NCBI GenBank assembly: GCA_035460505.1
Contig: DATHWP010000110.1
Coordinates: forward strand, 1 to 8,270
Source: Methyloradius sp035460505
GTDB taxonomy: Bacteria; Pseudomonadota; Gammaproteobacteria; Burkholderiales; Methylophilaceae
Direction: 5' to 3'
Length of the DNA: 8,270 nucleotides
Shown here: positions 1-7,300 of the stretch, piece after piece
How the letters are laid out: every line of letters starts with the position of its first letter
Numbering within the stretch: position 1 is the first letter of the stretch
Translations under genes and position numbers: made by a program
The notes under the pieces: generated by a model
The model's input: the letters and a program-made list of their open reading frames with translations, nothing else
What the model was told of the DNA's origin: nothing
The model's database searches: none

Positions 1-1455
1 GCAATACGCGTAGCCGCCGAGCATGTTTTGAAATAGCTCGCGATAATGCTGTTCACTTTGCCGCATTGCTTCTTCAGCACGTTTACGAGCGGTCACATCC
101 TGACCAAATAGAAAGAAACCTGTGACCTCACCCTTTTCGAACGCGGGAATGTAGGAAATTTCGCTATAGAGAAAATTGCCATCTCGACCTGAAATGACAT
201 CCTCAAAGTGCTGCGGTTTACCTTTGAGAACTGCCTTGATATGAGGCTGCCTCTTCTTGTATATATCTTCATCCATAAAATCGCGCAGGTGCTTGCCATA
301 AATATCTGAAGCGGGTGAATCGAACCACTCTTCATATACCTTGTTGGCAAATTGATTAACTAGATTTTTATCCCAATACCCTATTCTGGCAGGTACATTA
401 TCGATGATCAGTTTGATGCGTTGTTCGCTAAGATCAATCAACTCTTTGGCCGCAGTCAGCATCTTCGCATCTTGCACTAATTGGCGATTAGCTTCCTGCA
501 AGCCTTTAATCTGGATCTTCACTTCATTTTGTAGTGCATCGCGCTCTTCAATAATGCGTGCTTCAAGCCTCTTAACATGTGAAATATCTTCAATCGAGGC
601 GACAAAGTAGAGTGGCTCACCTGATGCATCACGATTTAGCCTGACAGAAAGGCTCGCCCATAGATAATGTCCAGCGGCGTGCAGGTAGCGTTTTTCCATG
701 TGATAGCCCGGAATTTCGCCATCGAGTGTGCGCTTAAACAACTCTAAGTCTTTATCCAAATCTTCAGGATGAGTGATGTCCTGAAAACTGATATTGGTGA
801 GGGTTTCATGATCGTAACCCAATATTTCACAGGCCTTTGGATTGACACGAAGTAGCTGGCCTGTAGGTGATGTATGGATCAGGCCGACCGCAGCAAGATT
901 AAAGGTGTTCTCAAATAAGGCAAAGGTTTCCAGCAAAGAAGCGTTCAAGGTGAGATTGGTGTTTGCAAGCTCACGTCTTTGCAAAGCTATCTGCGCCAGT
1001 TTTGCCAGTCGCGACAACTGCAGTTGTTCAGACGCACTTAATTGTCGCGGCCGGCTATCGACGACACATAGCGTCCCTATGTTGTGGCCTTCGATTGAAG
1101 ACAAAGGAAAACCTGCATAAAACCTGACATGCGGTGCTTCAAGCACTGATGGATTATCTGAGAAACGATCATCCAGCTGTGCATCTTCGATAATCATGGG
1201 GCATGTTTCAAGAATCGCATGCCCACAGAAAGAGACATCGCGCGGCGTTTCTGTGGCTTCAATGCCCACACGGGATTTGAACCATTGGCGGTGACTATCA
1301 ACAATGGTGACCAGCGCAATAGGCAATTGGAGCAGCTCTGATGCCATCTGCGTCAATAAATCAAAGTCAGCCTCTGGAGCACTATCCAGAATATCCATTC
1401 TTGATAGTGCTTCAAGCCTGGCAGTTTCGTTACTCGGGATGTCTGGGAATTTCAT
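1..1455 (-). CDS. GAF-PAS-PAS-PAS cytoplasmic sensor protein, N-terminal 485 residues (partial)
   Basis: Reading leftwards from the ATG at 1455, the frame stays open to the window edge, so the C-terminus is missing. Residues 1-160 form a GAF domain of the free-standing sensor type, with motifs DRQW-like SHRQWFKSRVG (54-64), TPRDVSFCGHAI (70-81), RFYAGFPL (111-118) and GTLCVVD (127-133). A first PAS with its PAC segment covers about 178-300 (ending ASIEDISHVKRLEARI), followed by a charged helical linker (about 293-345). A second PAS/PAC covers about 346-460 (ending GQDVTARKRAEEAM), and a third PAS begins near 468 (SEQHYRELFQNM). I see no signal peptide or membrane segment, so it should sense intracellular cues. 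Proteins of this layout usually end in a GGDEF/EAL or histidine kinase module; which one cannot be told here. An in-frame TGA immediately precedes the ATG, so no upstream in-frame extension is possible. The Shine-Dalgarno is weak (AGG, about 5 bases upstream). The gene lies 112 bases downstream of cheD on the same strand. Confidence 0.9.
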   Translation of the reverse strand, partial: MKFPDIPSNETARLEALSRMDILDSAPEADFDLLTQMASELLQLPIALVTIVDSHRQWFKSRVGIEATETPRDVSFCGHAILETCPMIIEDAQLDDRFSDNPSVLEAPHVRFYAGFPLSSIEGHNIGTLCVVDSRPRQLSASEQLQLSRLAKLAQIALQRRELANTNLTLNASLLETFALFENTFNLAAVGLIHTSPTGQLLRVNPKACEILGYDHETLTNISFQDITHPEDLDKDLELFKRTLDGEIPGYHMEKRYLHAAGHYLWASLSVRLNRDASGEPLYFVASIEDISHVKRLEARIIEERDALQNEVKIQIKGLQEANRQLVQDAKMLTAAKELIDLSEQRIKLIIDNVPARIGYWDKNLVNQFANKVYEEWFDSPASDIYGKHLRDFMDEDIYKKRQPHIKAVLKGKPQHFEDVISGRDGNFLYSEISYIPAFEKGEVTGFFLFGQDVTARKRAEEAMRQSEQHYRELFQNMLGGYAYC

Positions 1456-1487
1456 TCAGCCTGTAATCTCGCGTTGCGATGGATGCT

Positions 1488-1523
1488 TTAATGATTGGAA
1501 ACCTCAAGCCGTGCCCAGCTCAT
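1488..1523 (-). other. Possible 11-codon upstream ORF ahead of the GAF-PAS gene
   Basis: In the cheD to GAF-PAS spacer, the minus strand carries AGGTGA, five bases, then ATG and eleven codons (MSWARLEVSNH) ending in TAA, 32 bases before the sensor ATG. The ribosome-binding site is better than that of the sensor gene itself. It is in a different frame from the sensor. It could be a leader peptide, or simply chance in a short AT-rich spacer. I see no attenuator-like hairpin with it. Confidence 0.15.
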
Positions 1524-1567
1524 TAAAATCACCTATTAACAATATTTCAGCTTAATAAAACTAGACT

Positions 1568-2233
1568 TTACATGACTTCTGCGTCAATGGTATCAAATTG
1601 GATATCAAAGACCTCATGCTGCGATGAAGTCTCTGCTAGCAGATGTGTGGCGGGATTAAATTGCGCAAGAGTGAGCCGCTGCAGATATTCAGACTCACGG
1701 TTGAGAATGGTTTCATTATGCATATTGCGTAATTTCTTGACCATTACCTTGCCTGTATTAACAAAGAAATAAATTTTACGTGGGTGTACATCCTGCACAT
1801 CAGTGGCAACCACCTGGATGTTTCTGGCGTTGAGATAATCAAATACAAATTGGGTATTACGCGCGGCAGCGGCAATGGACTGGGCATCATTGAGCATGTT
1901 GCTGGCACCAAAGACTTTAGCTTCAAGATTCTCTGGGGCTGCGCCCATCTGAATAAGATCGTTTATGAGTGTATCCATCGCCTTGATGCCATAGACCTCA
2001 CTCTTAAAATTCACGGTATCTTCGTCAGGCAGCATGTAATTGTTCATGCCGCCTATTCCACTGACTTTATCTCGAATGCAGGCGGTAATACATGCCCCCG
2101 TGACGGTGACCAACAACATATTTCTCTGGGTAGCGTAATACTGGCCTGGCAGAATTTTGGCGGCATCAAGGCCAAATCGACTATCAAAATAGACGTTCGG
2201 CCTGGTAATGTCTTTATTCGCATGAGCAGTCAT
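1568..2233 (-). CDS. cheD: CheD-family chemoreceptor glutamine deamidase, with a substituted catalytic histidine
   Basis: CheD proteins deamidate specific glutamines on chemoreceptors (methyl-accepting chemotaxis proteins) and in some bacteria interact with CheC. The 221-residue length fits proteobacterial CheD. Recognisable segments are ILPGQYYAT (27-35), LVTVTGACITACIRD (41-55), GIGGMNNYMLPD (59-70), AKVFGASNML (105-114), ARNTQFVFDYL (124-134) and HPRKIYFFVNTGKVMVKKLR (150-169). Cys48 is the expected nucleophile. The residue 17 positions later, which corresponds to catalytic His44 of Thermotoga CheD, is Asn65. The usual LGSC motif reads TGAC, and a normally glycine-rich FGGxN reads FGASN. 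Family membership is clear, but deamidase activity is doubtful. The start is ATG at 2233 with GGGG seven bases upstream. No other chemotaxis gene is visible; the neighbours are a lipoprotein gene upstream and a GAF-PAS sensor downstream. Confidence 0.9.
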   Translation of the reverse strand: MTAHANKDITRPNVYFDSRFGLDAAKILPGQYYATQRNMLLVTVTGACITACIRDKVSGIGGMNNYMLPDEDTVNFKSEVYGIKAMDTLINDLIQMGAAPENLEAKVFGASNMLNDAQSIAAAARNTQFVFDYLNARNIQVVATDVQDVHPRKIYFFVNTGKVMVKKLRNMHNETILNRESEYLQRLTLAQFNPATHLLAETSSQHEVFDIQFDTIDAEVM

Positions 2234-2291
2234 ATTAAGACCCCAGTGATGATTGATGGATATTGACGGTTATTTTTAAATTCCCAGTTTT

Positions 2292-2319
2292 ATAGTAAGT
2301 GTTAAGCCTTGAAAGCCAA
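2292..2319 (-). promoter_or_regulatory. Candidate sigma-70 promoter for cheD
   Basis: On the minus strand TTGGCT (2319-2314) is followed after 16 bases by TACTAT (2297-2292), matching the -35 and -10 consensus only partly. Transcription would begin near 2285, giving a leader of about 50 bases to the cheD ATG. It lies downstream of the weak terminator-like hairpin at 2326-2348. I looked for a flagellar sigma-28 box (TAAA-N15-GCCGATAA) in this spacer and did not find a good one. Confidence 0.3.
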
Positions 2320-2325
2320 CACCTG

Positions 2326-2348
2326 AAAAAAGCGCAATTTATTGCTCT
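2326..2348 (-). terminator. Weak intrinsic terminator-like hairpin after the small lipoprotein gene
   Basis: The minus strand reads AGAGCAAT, AA, ATTGCGCT and then a run of six T. The arms pair with one A-G mismatch, and the innermost pair must open to leave a four-base loop. The stem is short and only moderately GC-rich, so termination may be inefficient. It sits about 90 bases after the lipoprotein stop codon and just before the candidate cheD promoter. Confidence 0.35.
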
Positions 2349-2370
2349 ATTTAACCAATTAACAAACTTA

Positions 2371-2396
2371 CCCAATAAACCCTAGCAAGAATTGGG
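2371..2396. repeat. Inverted repeat CCCAAT-N14-ATTGGG upstream of cheD
   Basis: Two perfect 6-base arms (2371-2376 and 2391-2396) are separated by 14 bases, with centres about two helical turns apart. They lie about 50 to 80 bases upstream of the candidate cheD promoter. This geometry is compatible with a regulator site, but such short arms also arise by chance. Confidence 0.25.
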
Positions 2397-2432
2397 CACA
2401 TACTTTAATACTGCTTTACTCTGGATTACCAC

Positions 2433-2449
2433 AACATGTCAGACATGTT
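2433..2449. repeat. Perfect inverted repeat AACATGT-CAG-ACATGTT over the lipoprotein stop codon
   Basis: Seven-base arms flank a 3-base centre. Because ACATGT is itself palindromic, the site is also a tandem pair of ACATGT boxes with a 9-base period. It overlaps the TGA stop (2439-2441) of the small lipoprotein gene. On the minus strand no T-run follows it, so it is not a standard terminator for that gene. It may be a protein-binding site, an mRNA 3' hairpin, or chance. Confidence 0.3.
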
Positions 2450-2681
2450 TTTGAACGCAATGCGCCTTGGTAGCTTCGGCAAAGACAGCATCAACACCAT
2501 CATCATCAATGGATGGATCAGCCAGCCGATCTTTGAACACCTGGCATTCAGAGGCATGATCAATGAGTTCAGCGACCAGTTTTACTTTTTTATCAAGGGC
2601 TAAGGGATGGTAGTGGCCGGGGCATCCGGCAAGCAGAAACAGTAGGGAAGAAGTGAGGGCGATGGTCTGTAATAGGCGCAT
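2439..2681 (-). CDS. Small lipoprotein of unknown function (80 residues)
   Basis: From ATG at 2681 the product begins MRLLQTIALTSSLLFLLAGC. This is a short basic N-terminus, a hydrophobic stretch and a lipobox LAGC, so the precursor should be lipidated on Cys20, leaving a mature chain of about 61 residues. The second residue after the lipid Cys is Gly, with no Asp at +2, so outer-membrane sorting is plausible. The mature part is charged and helical, with two further cysteines in the pattern SEC...AHC, 29 residues apart, that could form a disulfide. I do not recognise the family. A TTG four codons upstream (2693) is in frame, but the ATG gives a more typical signal peptide. No strong Shine-Dalgarno is visible for either start. 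It is separated from the efflux operon by a strong terminator, so it should be transcribed independently. Confidence 0.7.
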   Translation of the reverse strand: MRLLQTIALTSSLLFLLAGCPGHYHPLALDKKVKLVAELIDHASECQVFKDRLADPSIDDDGVDAVFAEATKAHCVQKHV

Positions 2682-2713
2682 GAAAACTAGCAAATTTTCG
2701 GTGAGTAAATATG

Positions 2714-2742
2714 CCTATACTTTATCCCGAATTGCACTTCAG
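2714..2742 (-). promoter_or_regulatory. Weak candidate promoter for the small lipoprotein gene
   Basis: On the minus strand CTGAAG (2742-2737), a 17-base spacer and TATAGG (2719-2714) give a poor -35 and a fair -10. Transcription would start near 2707, about 26 bases before the ATG. The whole 2694-2842 spacer is AT-rich and offers other partial matches. The main reason to expect a promoter here is the strong terminator immediately upstream. Confidence 0.2.
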
Positions 2743-2842
2743 CTACAGCTTTTTTTACTCATGCTAATTGCGTGCAAATTTAAGATTTTTGTCATAAAAC
2801 GGTGCATTCACGGTCGATATAACAAGCATCAGCGTAATGTAA

Positions 2843-2878
2843 AAAAACACAACGATGGCTGCCCATCGTTGTGTTTTT
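2843..2878 (-). terminator. Strong rho-independent terminator of the RND efflux operon
   Basis: A perfect 16-bp stem (2843-2858 with 2863-2878) encloses a 4-base loop. Its core is the GC-containing CACAACGATGG paired with CCATCGTTGTG, flanked by A-runs and T-runs. On the minus strand the hairpin is followed by seven T, and it lies 37 bases after the outer-membrane factor stop codon. The symmetry means it could also stop plus-strand transcripts (five T on that side). Confidence 0.92.
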
Positions 2879-2915
2879 ATCGCACGGCATAAAAAGCTTT
2901 AACAGCAAGCAGTAT

Positions 2916-4319
2916 TTACTGCCAACCACCGCCCAGAGCACGAATCAACCCGACAGAGGCTACAGAACGTTCACCAGCGCTTTGTATCTGTGAGCGTTCA
3001 GCTGCCAATCGGGTACGCTGGGCATCAATCACCTCAAAATAGCTAGCCGATCCATTTTTGTAGCGCACATCCGCCAAGTGCTCTGCAACTTTTGAAGAAT
3101 CTATCCCAGCATTCAAGAACCCGATCTGGCTATCCAGCGTGCGCAAGGCACTCAAGTTATTTTCGACATCCTGAAAGCCGACGAGTACCTGCTGCCTGTA
3201 ATTAGCTACTTGTATTTCGTAACCAGCATCCGCACGCGCCAGATTTGATTTATTCAGACCGCCATCAAATATCGGCAAAGTCAGTGCTGTACCGACCAAC
3301 GGCCCTAATAGCCAGCTGCGGCTCGACCATTTGAACAAGTCTTCCAACTGATTCGACTGGTAGCCAGCCGTGCCCGTCAGTACCAATTTAGGAAAGAAAG
3401 CAGCTTTAGCCGCGCCCACTCGCGCACTGGCAGCAGCCAATTGGCGCTGTGCCTGTGCAATGTCAGGGCGACGCTCCAGCAAATCAGATGGCAAACCTGC
3501 GGGCACAATCACTGTAGTGGCTCGCAATGGCGCAGGGGCCAAGGTAAACTCGGCAGGTGCCTTGCCTAGCAATATCGCCAGCGCATGATCTTGTTGCGCT
3601 CGAGAGCGCTTAACGCCCTCTTCTTCTGCCTGCACTACAGATAGCTCCGTACGCGCTTTCGCCAGATCAAGCTCACTGGTATCACCCACATCATAGCGAT
3701 GCTGCACCAAACGCAATTCGTCCTTGCGCAAGGTGATAGTTTTTTGCAGAATTTCCAGTTCAGAATCCAGCGCACGTATCGTGAAATACTGTTGCGCAAC
3801 ATCAGCCTGCAAAGCCAGCAACACTGATCGGTAAGCGGCTTCCTGAGCTTGTGCATCTAGCCTGGCAGCGCGGCTCTGGTCTGACAGCCGACCAATCAAG
3901 TCAACTTCATATGAAGCATTCACCTGCGCGCGCCACTGTGTATTAAGTTCAGTGTTGTTGTCACGCTGACGAGTTGGCCCAAAACCGCCATTCAGTTGAA
4001 ATTTGCGGGCGGCATCAACGACCCCCGCGTTGGCGCGGGCTTCTTTTACTCTTGCCAAGGCAATTGCCAAATTAGGGCTGTTATCGGTTGCCGCATCGAT
4101 CAGGTTACTCAGTTCCGGCTCATTGAAGACCGTCCACCAGCGGCCGCGATCTGCATCATCAGATGGCTTGGCAACCTGCCACGCACCCTCCAGGCTCGCT
4201 GCTTCGCGATACTGGCTAGGCAGTTGCAGATCAACACGCTCTGGCGGCTTGGTAGTAGAGCAACCTGCCAGCAACATGGCCGTGGCCAATGTAGTCAAAC
4301 TAAGGTTAAGTGTTTTCAT
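2916..4319 (-). CDS. RND efflux outer-membrane factor lipoprotein, NodT/OprM family
   Basis: This is the trimeric outer-membrane channel that completes the tripartite pump encoded upstream, forming a beta-barrel in the outer membrane and an alpha-helical tunnel in the periplasm. The precursor starts MKTLNLSLTTLATAMLLAGC, with lipobox LAGC and lipid-bearing Cys20. The typical N-terminal WWTVFNEPEL (61-70) follows. Two outer-membrane-efflux repeats cover about 65-255 and 275-460, joined by the family signature LPSDLLERRPDIAQAQ (276-291). Other landmarks are SYEVDLIGRL (136-145) and LPIFDGGLN (348-356). The full length of 467 residues is normal. The ATG lies only two bases after the pump's TAA, with a purine-rich AAGGAAGGAA located inside the end of the pump gene, so translation is probably coupled. 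OprN, OprM and OpcM-like names would all fit the family; the pump type favours an OprN-like role. Confidence 0.95.
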   Translation of the reverse strand: MKTLNLSLTTLATAMLLAGCSTTKPPERVDLQLPSQYREAASLEGAWQVAKPSDDADRGRWWTVFNEPELSNLIDAATDNSPNLAIALARVKEARANAGVVDAARKFQLNGGFGPTRQRDNNTELNTQWRAQVNASYEVDLIGRLSDQSRAARLDAQAQEAAYRSVLLALQADVAQQYFTIRALDSELEILQKTITLRKDELRLVQHRYDVGDTSELDLAKARTELSVVQAEEEGVKRSRAQQDHALAILLGKAPAEFTLAPAPLRATTVIVPAGLPSDLLERRPDIAQAQRQLAAASARVGAAKAAFFPKLVLTGTAGYQSNQLEDLFKWSSRSWLLGPLVGTALTLPIFDGGLNKSNLARADAGYEIQVANYRQQVLVGFQDVENNLSALRTLDSQIGFLNAGIDSSKVAEHLADVRYKNGSASYFEVIDAQRTRLAAERSQIQSAGERSVASVGLIRALGGGWQ

Positions 4320-4321
4320 GA

Positions 4322-7300
4322 TTAAATTCCTTCCTTGATTTCAGGCGTTGCAGTTGCTGGGTGCGCATGGTCTTTTAGCACTGCATTCCCGAATTTGCTG
4401 GCCATAGTGCGGATCAGCACATAGAACACTGGTGTGAGGAACAGGCCAAATATGGTCACGCCTATCATGCCGGCAAATACCGCAATCCCCATGGCATGAC
4501 GCATCTCTGAGCCAGCACCAGTTGAAAGCACCAATGGCACCACACCTGCAATAAAGGCGATGGAGGTCATGAGGATAGGACGTAAACGCATACGTGCAGC
4601 CTCAATCGCGGCCTCATAAATCTTTCGGCCTTCAAACTCCAGCTCACGAGCAAACTCAACGATCAGGATCGCGTTCTTGCACGCCAGCCCGATCAACACC
4701 ACCAGGCTGACCTGGGTAAAGATGTTGTTATCGCCACCAGTGAGCCATACACCAGCCAAGGCTGACATCAGACCCATAGGCACGATTAGCAATACCGCCA
4801 ATGGCAAGGTCAGGCTTTCATACTGCGCAGCCAGCACCAGGAATACCAGCAACACTGACAGCGGCAAGATGATGAACAGCGTATTGCCTGCGATCTTTTC
4901 CTGATAGGTCAGCTCAGTCCACTCATAGCCGATGCCGCGTGGCAATGTTTCTGCCGCGATGCGCTCAACCGCAGCCTGCGCCTCGCCTGTGCTGTAGCCA
5001 GGCGCTGCACCACCATTGACATCAGCAGCCGGGAAGCCGTTATAGCGCATCGCACGGTCAGGCCCATAGCTCTGGGTCATTTTCAACACAGATGACAACG
5101 GCACCATATCGCCATTGTTATTCCGTGTCTTCAACAAGCCGATATCTTCAGCATGGGCGCGGAATTGTGCATCTGCCTGTACACGCACTTGGTATGTGCG
5201 ACCGAACTTGTTGAAGTCGTTGACGTATAGCGAACCCAGGTAAATCTGCAAGGTGTCGAATACATCAGGTATCGACACACCCAACTGTTGCGCATGGGTA
5301 CGATCTACATCGGCATACAGTTGCGGCACATTGATCTGGTAGCTGGAGAACATACCAGCCAGCTCAGGTGCTGCACGGGCCTTGGCCATAAAGGCTTGCA
5401 GTGCATCATTCAGCGCCACATTACCAAGGGCTGCCCTGTCCTGTATCTGGAACTTGAAGCCACCGATAGTACCCAAGCCTTGCACTGGCGGCGGTGGGAA
5501 CACAGCAATGAATGCTCCCTTGATGCTGCCGTATTTCTGGTTCAGTTGCTGGGCGATGGCAAAGCCACTTTGGTCCTTGCCTGTGCGCTCTTCGAACGGT
5601 TTCAGGGTGACAAACACAATGCCTGAGTTCGGACTATTGGTGAACCCGTTGATTGAAAGCCCAGGGAAAGCTACAGCTGATTCGACACCTGGATGCTTCA
5701 ATGCGATATCACTCATCTCACGGATCACACCTTCAGTACGATCCAGTGAGGCAGCATCTGGCAACTGCGCAAAGCTCACCAGGTACTGTTTATCCTGCCC
5801 AGGAATAAAACCGCTAGGCACGATATGGATCAATGCTACGATCGCGGCGATCAAGACTGCATAGATCACCAGCATCATGCTCTTGCGTTTCAACACACCA
5901 GTTACGCCAGCGCCATAAGAGTTGGACCCGCGATGAAATACCTGGTTGAATCGCTTGAAGAACCAGCCAAATAAGCGGTCAATGGTACGCTGAAAGATAT
6001 CCTTTTTAGCGCCATGGCTCTTTAGCAAAATCGATGCAAGTGCAGGAGACAATGTCAATGAATTGAAAGCAGAGATCACCGTAGAAATAGCGATAGTGAG
6101 CGCAAACTGCTTAAAGAATTCACCAGTGAGGCCACTAACGAATGCCAACGGTACAAACACCGCCGATAATGTCAGTGCAATCGCGACAATCGGGCCCGAG
6201 ACTTCGCGCATGGCTTTATAAGTTGCATCTTTCGGAGTAAGCCCATTCTCAATATTCCGTTCTACGTTCTCCACCACGACGATGGCATCATCAACCACGA
6301 TACCAATGGCGAGCACCAGACCGAACAAGCTCAGCGTGTTGATGGAAAAGCCCAGACCCATCATCACAGCAAAGGTACCAATGACCGACACTGGCACTGC
6401 CAGTAATGGAATGATGGAAGCACGCCAGGTTTGCAGGAACACAATCACCACAAGCACTACCAGCAGAACCGCAATCAACAGTGTATGGATCACGGCATGG
6501 ATAGACGATTTTACGAACTGGGTCGGGTCATAGACGATGTGGTATTCCAGACCTTCAGGCATGTCTTTTTGCAACTCAGCCATGGTCTTCCGCACGTTGT
6601 CCGAAATCTGCAAAGCGTTAGAACCAGGCGCCTGGAAGATCGGGATCGCCACCGCTGATTTGTTATCCAGCAATGAACGGAGTGCATACTCACTTGCGCC
6701 CAGCTCAACACGGGCAACGTCTTTCAGGCGAGTAACCACGCCATCGCTAGAGGTACGGATGACAACATTTTCGAACTCTTCCACAGATACTAGGCGACCA
6801 CGGGCATTGACCGATATCTGGTAATCCGTACCCGGCACTGAAGGTGAAGAACCAATCACACCCGCTGCCACATCCACGTTTTGTTGACGAATCGCCGTGA
6901 CCACATCATTGGCAGTTAGCTTGCGCTCAGCGACCTTGCGTGGGTCCAGCCAGATGCGCATGGAATAGTCACCAGCACCGAACAGCTCTACCTGCCCTAC
7001 GCCTTCGATACGTGCCAAGCGATCTTTCACGTTGAGCAGCGCATAGTTGCGCAGATAAGTCATGTCGTAACGACCATTTGGTGAAAGCAAATGCACAACC
7101 ATGGTCAGGTCAGGCGAGCTTTTCACCGTGGTCACGCCCAGGCGTTGCACTTCTTCTGGCAATCTTGGCAAAGCCTGATTCACGCGATTCTGGACCAGTT
7201 GCTGTGCCAGATCTGGCGAAGTACCAAGCTTGAAAGTGATAGTCAGCGTCATCAGGCCATCGGATGTTGCCTGCGAAGCCATATACAGCATGCCTTCCAC

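Noticed and set aside
93..350. Minus-strand 85-codon frame inside the GAF-PAS gene
   Set aside because: It is out of frame with the continuous PAS-domain reading frame, which runs from 1455 to the left edge without a stop.
1784..2266. Plus-strand open frame of 160 codons antisense to cheD
   Set aside because: cheD on the other strand is clearly recognisable by family motifs. This frame has no known features and is best explained as a mirror of cheD codon usage.
2433..2450. Hairpin with following T-run read as a plus-strand terminator
   Set aside because: No plus-strand gene ends here, the stem is short and AT-rich, and on the minus strand, where the genes are, no T-run follows.
2694..2842. 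Possible sigma-28 flagellar promoter (CGGGATAA near 2720-2730, minus strand)
   Set aside because: Only five of eight -10 positions match and there is no TAAA at the required distance upstream.
2653..2892. Plus-strand open frame of 79 codons opposite the lipoprotein start and spacer
   Set aside because: It begins inside the lipoprotein signal peptide on the opposite strand, runs through the strong terminator hairpin, has no ribosome-binding site and encodes no recognisable domain.
3996..4338. Two overlapping plus-strand frames of about 110 codons antisense to the outer-membrane factor start
   Set aside because: The lipobox and the conserved N-terminus of the outer-membrane factor are clear on the minus strand; two frames in parallel indicate chance openness.
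5382..5864. Plus-strand open frame of 160 codons antisense to the RND pump
   Set aside because: It lies wholly within the well-conserved pump gene and its translation shows no domain. The overlapping 5288-5626 frame is rejected for the same reason.
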